Part shown: positions 8,120 to 17,105 of the stretch, piece by piece
Position numbering within the stretch: the stretch's first letter is position 1
How the letters are laid out: each line of letters begins with the position of its first letter
NCBI RefSeq assembly: GCF_021278985.1
Contig: NZ_CP082833.1
Span: forward strand, 1,116,001 to 1,180,000
DNA: 64,000 nucleotides
Reading direction: 5' to 3'
From: Citrobacter rodentium NBRC 105723 = DSM 16636
Lineage (GTDB): Bacteria > Pseudomonadota > Gammaproteobacteria > Enterobacterales > Enterobacteriaceae
Program-made: the position numbers and the translations under genes
Notes under the pieces: model-generated
What the model was told of the DNA's origin: nothing
Seen by the model: the letters and a program-made list of their open reading frames with translations, nothing else
Database searches by the model: none

Positions 8120-9442
8120 TTATTTATTGAACAGGTAGTGGTTAACCAGGTTTTCCAGCAGTTCCTGATGGCCGCTCTGATGTACCGGCGCCAGGTTATG
8201 CTGTTCAGCATACTGCGCCAGTTCGCTTAACGACATCTGGCCCTTGAGGATCTGCTGACCCAGCTCGCTGTTCCAGCCGGCGTAACGTTTTGCCACGCGT
8301 TTATCCAGTTCGCCATCTTCAATCATGCGCGCGGCGATTTTCAGCGACAGCGCCATCGTATCCATCGCGCCAATATGACCATAGAACAGATCGTATTTGT
8401 CGGTGCTCTGACGACGGACTTTCGCGTCAAAGTTCAGGCCGCCGGTGGTGAAACCGCCCGCTTTCAGGATTTCATACATTACCAGCGCGTTCTCCTCCAC
8501 GCTGTTCGGGAACTGGTCGGTATCCCAGCCTAACTGCGCGTCGCCGCGGTTGGCATCGACGGAACCAAACAGGCCCAGCGCGATAGCGGTGGCGATTTCA
8601 TGATGGAAGGAGTGTCCCGCCAGCGTCGCGTGGTTGGCTTCAATGTTCAGCTTGATCTCTTTTTCCAGACCGAACTGTTTCAGGAAGCCGTAAACGGTGG
8701 CCGCATCGTAATCATACTGGTGTTTGGTCGGTTCCTGCGGTTTTGGTTCAATCAGCAGCGTGCCCTGGAAGCCGGTTTTGTGCTTGTGCTCGACCACCAT
8801 CTGCATGAAGCGGCCAATTTGCTCACGCTCCTGGCGCAGATCGGTGTTCAGCAGAGTTTCATAGCCTTCACGACCGCCCCACAGCACGTAGTTTTCGCCG
8901 CCCAGTTTGTGAGTGGCGTCCATTGCCGTAACCACCTGGGTCGCCGCCCAGCTAAAGACTTCCGGGTCCGGGTTGGTCGCCGCGCCTGCGCCGTAGCGCG
9001 GGTTGGTGAAACAGTTCGCCGTGCCCCACAGCAGCTTCACGCCGCTCTCTTCCTGCTTCGCAGCCAGCACATCGACCATCTGGGCGAAGTTGTTTTTATA
9101 CTCTTTGAGCGACGCGCCTTCCGGTGAAACGTCGACATCGTGGAAGCAGTAGAACGGAACGTTCAGCTTGTGGAAGAATTCAAACGCCACGTCCGCTTTG
9201 CGTTTTGCCAGCGCCAGGGCTTCGCCCGGCTGCTGCCAGGGGCGGTCAAACGCGCCGACGCCAAACATATCCGCCCCGTTCCAGCAGAAGGTGTGCCAGT
9301 AGCAGGCGGCGAAACGCAAATGATCTTCCATCCGTTTGCCCAGCACGATTTCATCCGGGTTGTAGTGACGGAATGCCAGAGGGTTAGTGGACTTAGGGCC
9401 TTCGAAACGAACACGGTCGAGTTGGTCAAAATATGCCTGCAT
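8120..9442 (-). CDS. xylA: Xylose isomerase
   Basis: 440 residues, the class II size, beginning MQAYFDQLDRVRFEGP. It converts D-xylose to D-xylulose with two divalent metals. The catalytic His-Asp motif is visible in FYCFHDVDVSPEG near residue 101, and metal ligands in TLLIEPKPQEPTKHQYDYD and LNIEANHATLAGHSFHHE. It is the first gene of xylAB, reading away from xylR. In E. coli the transport genes xylFGH would lie between xylA and xylR, but here xylR follows directly. Confidence 0.98.
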   Translation of the reverse strand: MQAYFDQLDRVRFEGPKSTNPLAFRHYNPDEIVLGKRMEDHLRFAACYWHTFCWNGADMFGVGAFDRPWQQPGEALALAKRKADVAFEFFHKLNVPFYCFHDVDVSPEGASLKEYKNNFAQMVDVLAAKQEESGVKLLWGTANCFTNPRYGAGAATNPDPEVFSWAATQVVTAMDATHKLGGENYVLWGGREGYETLLNTDLRQEREQIGRFMQMVVEHKHKTGFQGTLLIEPKPQEPTKHQYDYDAATVYGFLKQFGLEKEIKLNIEANHATLAGHSFHHEIATAIALGLFGSVDANRGDAQLGWDTDQFPNSVEENALVMYEILKAGGFTTGGLNFDAKVRRQSTDKYDLFYGHIGAMDTMALSLKIAARMIEDGELDKRVAKRYAGWNSELGQQILKGQMSLSELAQYAEQHNLAPVHQSGHQELLENLVNHYLFNK

Positions 9443-9771
9443 AATGAACTCCGTAATCAGGTAATACAGCGAGTAATTGCGATGGCTTAATACTGGAATT
9501 TCCCGATTTAGAGCTCAATTACGTTATTTCACACCGCCATTGAGAGAATACCCAAATGTGCGCTGGCTCCCAAAAAAGGACATAAAAAAGCCAAAATCAT
9601 CCCGGGTAAAAAGGCGATCCGGATCGAAGGTTGAGAAATAAACAAAAAACCATAACCGCCAGATAAAAAATGATAATTGTCTTCCTCATTGAGCTATGAT
9701 GAATTTCGCATGGCGCCACGCTAGTGATAGTATCGACCAGCCCATGTTCACATTGATCAGGATATGTTCTT
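9443..9771. promoter_or_regulatory. xylA-xylR divergent control region
   Basis: This 329-bp gap has no gene. On the minus strand TGTGAAATAACGTAAT (9518-9533) occupies the place of the CRP site known at E. coli xylA, with a good left half and a poor right half. An A-rich block at about 9580-9670 (GAAATAAACAAAAAACC) is the likely XylR-binding area. TTCACATTGATCAG close to the xylR start may be another weak CRP-like site. The promoters themselves are not resolved. Confidence 0.5.
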
Positions 9772-10950
9772 ATGTTTGATAACCGTCACCGTATTACCCT
9801 GTTATTTAATGCGAATAAAGCCTATGACCGCCAGGTTGTAGAGGGCGTCGGTGAATATTTACAAGCATCACAATCTGAATGGGATATATTCATAGAAGAG
9901 GATTTTCGCGCCAGAATTGATAACATTAAAGAGTGGCTGGGCGATGGCGTTATTGCCGATTACGACGACCCTGACATTGCCCGCTTATTAATTGATGTCG
10001 ATGTGCCGATTGTCGGCGTGGGCGGTTCTTATCATCTGGCGGAAAATTACCCGCCGGTACACTATATCGCCACCGATAATCACGCCCTCGTCGAAAGCGC
10101 CTTCCTGCATCTGAAAGAAAAAGGCATTAACCGCTTCGCCTTTTACGGACTGCCGGCCTCCAGCGGGAAACGCTGGGCGGCGGAACGCGAGCACGCTTTT
10201 CGCCAGCTGGTTGCGGAAGAAAAATACCGCGGCGTGGTGTATCAGGGGCTGGAAACCGCGCCAGAGCTGTGGCAGCATGCGCAAAATCGGCTGGCGGACT
10301 GGCTGCAAACCCTGCCGCCGCAGACCGGCATTATCGCGGTGACCGACGCGCGCGCCCGCCACGTCCTCCAGGTATGCGAACATCTGCATATCCCGGTGCC
10401 GGAAAAACTGTGCGTGATTGGCATTGATAACGAAGAATTAACCCGCTATCTGTCCCGCGTGGCGCTGTCGTCGGTGGCGCAGGGGGCGCGGCAGATGGGC
10501 TATCAGGCAGCGAAGCTGCTGCACCGGCTGTTAGCGAACGAAGCGCTGCCGCTACAGCGCATACTGGTGCCGCCGGTGCGCGTGGTCGAGCGTCGTTCAA
10601 CGGACTATCGTTCCCTTACCGATCCCGCCGTTATCCAGGCGATGCACTTCATCCGCAACCACGCCTGTAAAGGCATTAAGGTTGATCAGGTGCTGGATGC
10701 CGTCGGCATTTCCCGCTCAAACCTTGAGAAGCGATTTAAAGAGGAGGTCGGCGAGACTATCCACGCGGTGATCCACGCAGAAAAGCTGGAGAAAGCGCGC
10801 AGCCTGCTGATTTCCACCACGCTGTCGATTAACGAAATCTCCCAGATGTGCGGCTATCCTTCGCTGCAGTACTTCTATTCCGTATTCAAAAAAGAGTATG
10901 GCACGACGCCGAAAGAGTATCGTGATGTGAACAGTGAAGTGTTGATGTAA
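9772..10950 (+). CDS. xylR: Xylose operon activator XylR
   Basis: 392 residues, full length. The N-terminal about 280 residues form a periplasmic-binding-protein-like sensor (MFDNRHRITLLFNANKAYDRQVVEGVGEY) that binds D-xylose. The C-terminal about 100 residues hold two AraC-type helix-turn-helices (KVDQVLDAVGISRSNLEKRFKEE, then INEISQMCGYPSLQYFYSVFKKEYG). XylR activates xylA transcription when xylose is present. In E. coli it sits after xylFGH; here it is immediately divergent from xylA. Confidence 0.96.
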   Translation: MFDNRHRITLLFNANKAYDRQVVEGVGEYLQASQSEWDIFIEEDFRARIDNIKEWLGDGVIADYDDPDIARLLIDVDVPIVGVGGSYHLAENYPPVHYIATDNHALVESAFLHLKEKGINRFAFYGLPASSGKRWAAEREHAFRQLVAEEKYRGVVYQGLETAPELWQHAQNRLADWLQTLPPQTGIIAVTDARARHVLQVCEHLHIPVPEKLCVIGIDNEELTRYLSRVALSSVAQGARQMGYQAAKLLHRLLANEALPLQRILVPPVRVVERRSTDYRSLTDPAVIQAMHFIRNHACKGIKVDQVLDAVGISRSNLEKRFKEEVGETIHAVIHAEKLEKARSLLISTTLSINEISQMCGYPSLQYFYSVFKKEYGTTPKEYRDVNSEVLM

Positions 10951-10967
10951 GGTTATTTGCTGCTCCG

Positions 10968-11052
10968 GGCCTGCGGACGGGATGCAGGCCGGATTAGCCG
11001 CAGCGAGCATGGACACTTAGAAAGTGCCCGGTAGGCATCGCGCCGCCGGGCA
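10968..11052. repeat. REP elements between xylR and bax
   Basis: GGGCCTGCGGACGGGATGCAGGCC and GTGCCCGGTAGGCATCGCGCCGCCGGGC are PU-like palindromes in the convergent xylR/bax gap. They may serve as a shared 3' barrier for both transcripts. Confidence 0.65.
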
Positions 11053-11056
11053 AATA

Positions 11057-11881
11057 TTACATATGGGCCGCAATTAAGCGCTGGTTATCCTGATACATCG
11101 CGAACAGATAGTTGTTGTAGCTCTGCCCCTTCGTTGAATAACCCTTCAGCTTATGGATCATCGCCGTCGCCGTGACTTCCTGGTCCGCCTTGCGCAACTG
11201 GGCGCGCGATTTACGGAACGAAGCGTAAGCCGGGTGCGTGTTCAGATTGGCGACATAGGCGCTGACCGACTCTTTGACCGAGCCGAATTGCGAGTACCCT
11301 TTCACCTTGCCCGGCGCATTAGTGCAACGCCCTTTGGCGCACTTCATGCCGAACAGATTGTTGTTGGCGCGCGCAAGCTTAGAGGTTCCCCAGCCGCTTT
11401 CCGCCGCAGCCATTGTCGCCACCATACTGGTCGGGATAATGTCCACGCGCTCCAGCAGCGTGTTCCACGGAATCGTCCGCGTATTGCCAGACCACTTCAC
11501 CTTGTAGCGTTTGGCGATATCTTTCATCCGCGCACGCTCGGAAGGCGACCACTGGTTCTGATACTGTTTAGCGATCAGCCAGTTACGTTCCGCGGTAATC
11601 GCAGCATTCTGGCTGGTAATATAAGGCATAACCGTCCGGAGAAACGCTTTTTTTCTCGGTGTTCCGGAAGGGTATTTTCGCAAATCAGGAAGTGAACGAC
11701 TCTTTGCACTATTGCGAGAATACTCTTGTTTACTGCTTACCTTTTTATTACTTACCTTCGTTACATGGGACTTTTGACTCGATGTCGTCGTGTGCGTCTT
11801 CGCCAGCACCTCACCTGAAAAAAGGATGGTGAGTAACATAAGAATCATTGCCCCATATCGTCGTATGGGCGTCAATATCAT
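11057..11881 (-). CDS. bax: Bax, peptidoglycan glucosaminidase-like protein
   Basis: 274 residues from the ATG at 11881 (AGGAGA upstream); a longer in-frame start at 11929 lacks a good site. A hydrophobic N-terminus (about 8-25) suggests export. The next stretch is rich in Lys, Ser and Thr. The C-terminal domain, with SMVATMAAAESGWGTSKLA, matches the mannosyl-glycoprotein endo-beta-N-acetylglucosaminidase/FlgJ-type fold with its conserved Glu. It probably cuts peptidoglycan; the physiological role is unproven. It is divergent from malS as in E. coli. Confidence 0.9.
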   Translation of the reverse strand: MILTPIRRYGAMILMLLTILFSGEVLAKTHTTTSSQKSHVTKVSNKKVSSKQEYSRNSAKSRSLPDLRKYPSGTPRKKAFLRTVMPYITSQNAAITAERNWLIAKQYQNQWSPSERARMKDIAKRYKVKWSGNTRTIPWNTLLERVDIIPTSMVATMAAAESGWGTSKLARANNNLFGMKCAKGRCTNAPGKVKGYSQFGSVKESVSAYVANLNTHPAYASFRKSRAQLRKADQEVTATAMIHKLKGYSTKGQSYNNYLFAMYQDNQRLIAAHM

Positions 11882-12197
11882 TAGGTCTCCTGGTCGGATT
11901 GAATCATTCCAACACCTTATCTGGTTCACAAATTTGAGAGGTGAATCTCAAATCATACCAAAAATAACGGTCGAGAGCACCTCAAGGAATAGTCTAAATC
12001 CGAAACCATGTCACGCCGAAACCATCCCTCACGGTACTAAATGCAAAAAAATGCGGTGCTTATCGCAAAATACGGCAGTTTTTTGCCCGCGATCGCTCAT
12101 CCGCGCGCCTCATCCTGAGCAAACAGCGCGCAGGGATGAGTTTTCCCGGCGGGTTCTCAGGCACACTGGTCAATATTGCCGCAAAAAGGACCGCACG
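11882..12197. promoter_or_regulatory. bax-malS divergent region with MalT boxes
   Basis: Three matches to the MalT core GGATGAG lie within 45 bp: two on the minus strand (CTCATCC at 12096-12102 and 12109-12115) and one on the plus strand (GGGATGAG at 12133-12140). E. coli malS is MalT-dependent, so these are probable activator sites. The remaining part towards bax is AT-rich and without clear signals. Confidence 0.65.
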
Positions 12198-14228
12198 ATG
12201 AAACTTGCCGCTGTTACGCTGGCGCTCCTGCCCGCGATGGGGATCGCCTCATCATGGACATCGCAGGGCTTTCCGCCGTTCACCGCCGGGGGTACCGGTA
12301 AGTTCGTCAGCCAGACAGCGCTAACGAAGGGTACCCGCCCTTTGTTACTCAATTTTGACCAACAGTGCTGGCAGCCTGCCGATGCGGTAAAACTCAATCA
12401 GATGCTGTCGCTGAAGCCCTGTGAAGGCGCGCCGCCGCAGTGGCGGCTGTTCAAAGACGGCAGTTACACGCTTGAGATCGACACCCGTTCCGGTACGCCG
12501 ACGCTGATGATTACTATTCAGAACGAGGCGGAACCGGCCGCCAGGGTCATTCGCCAGTGCCCGAAGTGGGATGGCTCGCCGCTGACCCTGGAGGTCGCGC
12601 AGACCTTCCCGGAAGGCGCCGTAGTGCGGGACTTCTATAGCCAGCAAACCGCCACGGTGAAAGAAGGCAGGATCACCCTACAGCCCGCGCCGGACAGCAA
12701 CGGTCTGCTGCTGCTGGAACGGGCGGAGACGAACGCGCCAGCCCCGTTCGACTGGCACAACGCCACGGTCTACTTTGTGCTGACCGACCGCTTTGTCAAC
12801 GGCGATCCCACCAACGACCACAGCTATGGTCGCCATAAAGATGGCATGGAAGAGATCGGCACCTTCCACGGCGGCGATCTGCGCGGCCTGACCAGCAAAC
12901 TGGACTATTTACAGCAGCTGGGCGTCAATGCGCTGTGGATCAGCGCGCCGTTCGAACAGATTCACGGCTGGGTCGGCGGCGGCGCCAAAGGCGATTTTCC
13001 GCACTATGCTTATCACGGCTATTACACCCAGGACTGGACCCGGCTTGACGCCAATATGGGCAACGAGGAGGATTTACGCGCGCTGGTTGACGGCGCCCAT
13101 CAGCGTGGGATTCGCGTCCTCTTTGACGTAGTAATGAACCATACCGGCTATGCGACGCTGGCCGACATGCAGGAGTTTAACTTCGGCGCGCTCTATCTTA
13201 CCGGCGATGAACTGAAAAAGACCCTTGGCGAACGCTGGACCGACTGGAAACCCGGCGCAGGACAAAACTGGCACAGCTTTAATGATTACATCAACTTCAG
13301 CGACAAAGCGGCGTGGGAAAAATGGTGGGGAAAAGCGTGGATCCGCACCGATATCGGCGATTACGACAGCCCTGGCTTTGACGATTTGACCATGTCGCTG
13401 GCCTTTCTGCCGGATTTGAAAACTGAATCCACCGTACCGTCCGGCCTGCCGGTGTTTTATCAGAACAAAGCAGATACGCGCGCCAAAGCCATTGATGGCT
13501 ATACGCCGCGGGACTACCTGACCCACTGGTTAAGCCAATGGGTGCGCGACTACGGCATCGACGGATTCCGCGTCGATACCGCCAAACACGTTGAACTTCC
13601 GGCATGGCAGCAGTTAAAAACCCAGGCCAGCGCTGCGCTGGTCGAATGGAAAAAAGCCAACCCGGACAAAGCGCCTGACGATAAGCCGTTCTGGATGACC
13701 GGCGAAGCCTGGGGCCACGGCGTGATGCAAAGCGACTACTATCGCCACGGCTTTGATGCGATGATCAATTTTGACTATCAGGAGCAGGCGGCAAAAGCGG
13801 TGGACTGTCTGGCAAACATCGATCCTGTCTGGCAACAAATGGCGGAGAAATTACAAAATTTCAACGTGCTGAGCTATCTGTCCTCGCACGATACCCGACT
13901 TTTCCGCGAAGGAAATGATAACGCGGCGGAGCTTCTGCTGCTGGCGCCGGGGGCGGTGCAAATCTTCTATGGCGACGAATCCGCGCGTCCTTTCGGCCCG
14001 ACTGGCTCGGACCCGCTACAGGGCACGCGCTCGGATATGAACTGGCAGGACATCAGCGGCAAATTTGCCGGTAACGTCGCGCACTGGCAGCGCCTCGGGC
14101 AGTTCCGGGCCAGGCATCCGGCAATCGGCGCCGGTAAGCAAACCACCCTGACGTTATCCCAGGGCTACGGCTTTGTGCGCACGACAGGTGATGACAGCGT
14201 GATGGTTGTCTGGGCCGGGCAGCGCTAA
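12198..14228 (+). CDS. malS: Periplasmic alpha-amylase MalS
   Basis: 676 residues from ATG 12198 (AAGGA upstream); the open frame extends back to 11790 but that part is the regulatory region. Signal peptide about 1-17. It is a GH13 amylase that cuts long maltodextrins in the periplasm. Catalytic residues are visible: nucleophile Asp460 in DGFRVDTAKH, acid/base Glu503 in TGEAWGH, and the third acidic residue in SSHDTRLFRE. An N-terminal domain of about 170 residues precedes the barrel. Length equals E. coli MalS. It is monocistronic and preceded by MalT boxes. Confidence 0.97.
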   Translation: MKLAAVTLALLPAMGIASSWTSQGFPPFTAGGTGKFVSQTALTKGTRPLLLNFDQQCWQPADAVKLNQMLSLKPCEGAPPQWRLFKDGSYTLEIDTRSGTPTLMITIQNEAEPAARVIRQCPKWDGSPLTLEVAQTFPEGAVVRDFYSQQTATVKEGRITLQPAPDSNGLLLLERAETNAPAPFDWHNATVYFVLTDRFVNGDPTNDHSYGRHKDGMEEIGTFHGGDLRGLTSKLDYLQQLGVNALWISAPFEQIHGWVGGGAKGDFPHYAYHGYYTQDWTRLDANMGNEEDLRALVDGAHQRGIRVLFDVVMNHTGYATLADMQEFNFGALYLTGDELKKTLGERWTDWKPGAGQNWHSFNDYINFSDKAAWEKWWGKAWIRTDIGDYDSPGFDDLTMSLAFLPDLKTESTVPSGLPVFYQNKADTRAKAIDGYTPRDYLTHWLSQWVRDYGIDGFRVDTAKHVELPAWQQLKTQASAALVEWKKANPDKAPDDKPFWMTGEAWGHGVMQSDYYRHGFDAMINFDYQEQAAKAVDCLANIDPVWQQMAEKLQNFNVLSYLSSHDTRLFREGNDNAAELLLLAPGAVQIFYGDESARPFGPTGSDPLQGTRSDMNWQDISGKFAGNVAHWQRLGQFRARHPAIGAGKQTTLTLSQGYGFVRTTGDDSVMVVWAGQR

Positions 14229-14230
14229 AA

Positions 14231-14266
14231 ACCGCCGTCCGGGGCAGGCAGGCCGCCGGACGCTCA
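14231..14266. repeat. Palindrome after malS
   Basis: CGTCCGG (14236-14242) pairs with CCGGACG (14256-14262), a REP-like hairpin just after the malS stop with no T run. It probably protects the mRNA 3' end. Confidence 0.6.
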
Positions 14267-14399
14267 CCAGATAAAACTCCACTCTCACAGCAATTTTCAG
14301 CATAAAACCTCAAGACGGCCGTCGAAGCCCGATTTGCACCCCGTCAGAGCTGGCGTTAAGGTAAGTCACTTTGATACAGCGTTTGACAGACCACCCGTT

Positions 14400-15653
14400 A
14401 TGACATTTTCACTTTTTGGCGACAAATTTACCCGCCATTCAGGCATCACCCGCCTGATGGAGGACCTCAACGACGGTTTACGCACCCCTGGCGCAATCAT
14501 GCTGGGCGGCGGTAATCCGGCAAAAATCCCGGCGATGCAGGATTATTTCCATACGCTGCTTGCAGAGATGCTGGAAAGCGGCAAAGCCACTGACGCGCTG
14601 TGCAATTATGACGGTCCGCAGGGTAAAACCGAGCTACTGTCGGCCCTCGCTTCGCTACTTCGTGAGAATCTGGGTTGGGATATCGAACCACAGAATATTG
14701 CGCTGACAAACGGCAGCCAGAGTGCGTTTTTCTACTTATTCAATCTTTTTGCCGGACGTCGCGCCGACGGGAGCACCAAAAAGGTGCTTTTCCCTCTCGC
14801 GCCGGAATATATCGGCTATGCCGATTCCGGGCTGGAAGAAGATTTGTTCGTCTCAGCGCGGCCCAACATTGAACTGCTGCCGGAAGGCCAGTTTAAGTAT
14901 CACGTTGATTTTGAACATCTGCACATTGGCGAAGAGACGGGGATGATTTGCGTGTCCCGTCCAACGAACCCGACGGGTAACGTGATTACCGATGAAGAGC
15001 TCATGAAGCTCGACCGGCTTGCCAACCAGCACAATATTCCGCTGGTGATTGATAACGCCTACGGCGTGCCGTTCCCGGGCATTATTTTTAGTGAAGCGCG
15101 CCCGCTGTGGAATCCAAACATCGTACTGTGCATGAGCCTCTCCAAGCTGGGGCTGCCGGGCTCGCGCTGCGGCATTATCATCGCCAACGAAAAAATCATC
15201 ACCGCGGTTTCTAATATGAACGGCATCATCAGCCTTGCGCCGGGAGGAATCGGGCCTGCGATGATGAGCGAGATGATTAAGCGTAACGATCTGCTGCGCC
15301 TGTCGGAAACGGTCATTAAGCCATTTTATTACCAGCGCGTTCAGCAGACGATTGCCATTATTCGCCGCTACCTGCCGGAGAATCGCTGCCTGATTCATAA
15401 GCCTGAAGGGGCAATTTTCCTGTGGCTGTGGTTTCAGGATCTGCCGATCACTACCGAACTGCTGTACCAGCGCCTGAAGGCGCGCGGCGTGCTGATGGTG
15501 CCGGGGCACTTCTTCTTCCCGGGACTGGATAAACCCTGGCCGCACACCCATCAATGCATGCGGATGAACTATGTGCCCGACCCGGAGAAAATTGAGGCCG
15601 GGGTGAAGATTCTGGCGGAAGAAGTTGAACGCGCGTGGGCGGAAAATCAGTAA
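14400..15653 (+). CDS. avtA: Valine-pyruvate aminotransferase
   Basis: 417 residues from ATG 14400; the frame is open to 14334 but MTFSLFGDKFTRHSG is the conserved start. It is a PLP-dependent class I/II aminotransferase (transaminase C) that interconverts valine + pyruvate and 2-ketoisovalerate + alanine. The PLP lysine lies in CMSLSKLGLPGSRCG (about residue 246), and SRPTNPTGNVI and DNAYGVPFPG form the cofactor pocket. It is known to be repressed by alanine and leucine. The 3' end faces ysaA with an 18-bp gap. Confidence 0.96.
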   Translation: MTFSLFGDKFTRHSGITRLMEDLNDGLRTPGAIMLGGGNPAKIPAMQDYFHTLLAEMLESGKATDALCNYDGPQGKTELLSALASLLRENLGWDIEPQNIALTNGSQSAFFYLFNLFAGRRADGSTKKVLFPLAPEYIGYADSGLEEDLFVSARPNIELLPEGQFKYHVDFEHLHIGEETGMICVSRPTNPTGNVITDEELMKLDRLANQHNIPLVIDNAYGVPFPGIIFSEARPLWNPNIVLCMSLSKLGLPGSRCGIIIANEKIITAVSNMNGIISLAPGGIGPAMMSEMIKRNDLLRLSETVIKPFYYQRVQQTIAIIRRYLPENRCLIHKPEGAIFLWLWFQDLPITTELLYQRLKARGVLMVPGHFFFPGLDKPWPHTHQCMRMNYVPDPEKIEAGVKILAEEVERAWAENQ

Positions 15654-15671
15654 TACGCCCGCATAATCCGG

Positions 15672-16145
15672 CTAAAGCGGCTGCGCCCGCAGACGCTGGC
15701 GCTGGATGTCAGCCGCATTCACGCAGGCTATCGCCCCAGTTGGACACGCCTCCACGCAGGCGGGTCCGCTTTCGCGATGCCAGCAGAGATCGCACTTCAA
15801 CGCCTGTACGCGCGCGCCAGGCCTGGCGACATTCATCGCGCCAAACGGGCAGGCCAGCATACAGCTTTTACAGCCGATACAGCGCGCCTGTTCCACAAAG
15901 ATATGCCCGTGCTCGCGGCGTATCGCCTGCGTCGGACAGACGTTCGCGCACGGCGCGTCTTCGCACTGGTGACAGGCGACCGCCGTGGTGAAGGTATGGT
16001 CTTTAACGACCCGGATGCGTGGAGCAAACTGCCCGGCCGAAACCGTCGCGCAGTCCTGATTTTCCTGATGCGCAACCACACAGGCGACTTCGCAGGTACG
16101 ACAGCCGATACACTTCGCCGCATCCGCCATAATAAACCGGTTCAT
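15672..16145 (-). CDS. ysaA: Ferredoxin-like electron transfer protein YsaA
   Basis: 157 residues with four cysteine clusters: CIGCRTCEVAC, CHQCEDAPCANVCP, CIGCKSCMLACP and CDLCWHRESGPACVEACP. This is the pattern of HycB/DmsB-type proteins that carry four [4Fe-4S] centres. It should pass electrons between an oxidoreductase and a partner, but no catalytic subunit is encoded nearby and its partner is unknown. Length and position after avtA match E. coli YsaA. Confidence 0.9.
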   Translation of the reverse strand: MNRFIMADAAKCIGCRTCEVACVVAHQENQDCATVSAGQFAPRIRVVKDHTFTTAVACHQCEDAPCANVCPTQAIRREHGHIFVEQARCIGCKSCMLACPFGAMNVARPGARVQALKCDLCWHRESGPACVEACPTGAIACVNAADIQRQRLRAQPL

Positions 16146-16293
16146 TCATCGCTCCGCCAACATGAAAAGTCCAGAGTGCCAGAGGCGGCGGCGTGGCTGC
16201 TTTGATCAAACAGGGGAAACGGTTAAATTTTGTCAGATGCCCGAGGCGTTCTGGGGATCCGCCATAAAGCCCGCTGGCGCACGGGTAGTGAAG

Positions 16294-16326
16294 GTAAAAA
16301 AAACCTGGGCGGCAAACGCCCAGGAA
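16294..16326 (-). terminator. Terminator of the winged-helix regulator gene
   Basis: CCTGGGCG (16304-16311) pairs with CGCCCAGG (16317-16324) with a 5-base loop. On the minus strand it is followed by a run of eight T. It lies 57 bp after the stop at 16383. Confidence 0.85.
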
Positions 16327-16382
16327 ATAATCCGCAGGCGACATCACACTACGGAATAAGCTGGCACTGAATCGAGGATTAT

Positions 16383-16802
16383 CTATAGTTGATAATCTGC
16401 TTCATCGACCACGCTATACAGTGCCTGGATATTATCCAGTGCCAGTATGTATCCGCTTCCCTTGACGCTGACGATAGAATGCTGTGGCAAGCCCAGCATA
16501 TTTAATTTGGTGTTGAGATTTTTAACCATCGTGGACAAACGTTGCGTGGAAGCGCTTAATTCGTTTTTTTCCCAGACGTTGACGAGTAATTCATCTTTTG
16601 ACACATAATGGGTTCGGGCATGCAGTAACAGATAAACAAACAGACGCAGCATGGTATGATTAAAAAATACGCCGCCAAAAGAGATGACGCTGTCCATTTT
16701 ATTTACCGGAAGCCTGAATATTCTTGATTCACTTATATCAAAAAATATTTCCCGACCAATCATAAATCCATGTAACTGGTATTCCATCGTTCCAATACTC
16801 AC
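16383..16802 (-). CDS. Winged-helix (OmpR/CadC-type) transcriptional regulator
   Basis: 139 residues from a GTG at 16802, or 134 from the ATG at 16787; the GTG has GAAGAT upstream, so the start is unsettled. The C-terminal half (about residues 47-120) reads as a Trans_reg_C winged helix: TMLRLFVYLLLHARTHYVSKDELLVNVWEK, recognition helix LSASTQRLSTMVKNLNTKL, and wing IVSVKGSGYIL. There is no receiver domain and no transmembrane segment, unlike CadC/ToxR. The target is unknown. The gene is AT-rich compared with its neighbours, marks the left edge of the accessory region, and has its own terminator. Confidence 0.7.
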   Translation of the reverse strand: MSIGTMEYQLHGFMIGREIFFDISESRIFRLPVNKMDSVISFGGVFFNHTMLRLFVYLLLHARTHYVSKDELLVNVWEKNELSASTQRLSTMVKNLNTKLNMLGLPQHSIVSVKGSGYILALDNIQALYSVVDEADYQL

Positions 16803-17105
16803 GTTATCTTCAACTAGCGACAGCTAAACATGATGCCTTCCTCATCGATAATGTCTGTCGCAAGTTTAAAAAAAATAAATTTAAATTCAATAGACACCCG
16901 GCACGTTATTTCCCCTTTCTGAACAGGCGACAGGCAGTCTGAGACGCTACAGGAAGGAGATATTCCTTCTGATCTAACGGCCAAAAACAAATTATCAGAA
17001 AATTATTCCGGACACGCGCAAATACTCGACATAACAAGTTAAATGCGCATATTTATCACAAATTATAGATTATTATTCTGTGGTGAGATAGTTAATAGAC
17101 GAAGA
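16803..17105. other. AT-rich gap between two regulator genes
   Basis: This 303-bp stretch has no credible ORF. It is clearly more AT-rich than the surroundings and must contain the promoter of the winged-helix gene. Poly-A/T tracts near 16860-16885 and 16980-17000 are typical H-NS-type sequence. I see no specific operator. Confidence 0.4.

Noticed and set aside
11790..12197. N-terminal extension of malS by 136 codons
   Set aside because: The extension is the bax-malS control region with MalT boxes; the signal peptide starts at 12198 with AAGGA upstream.
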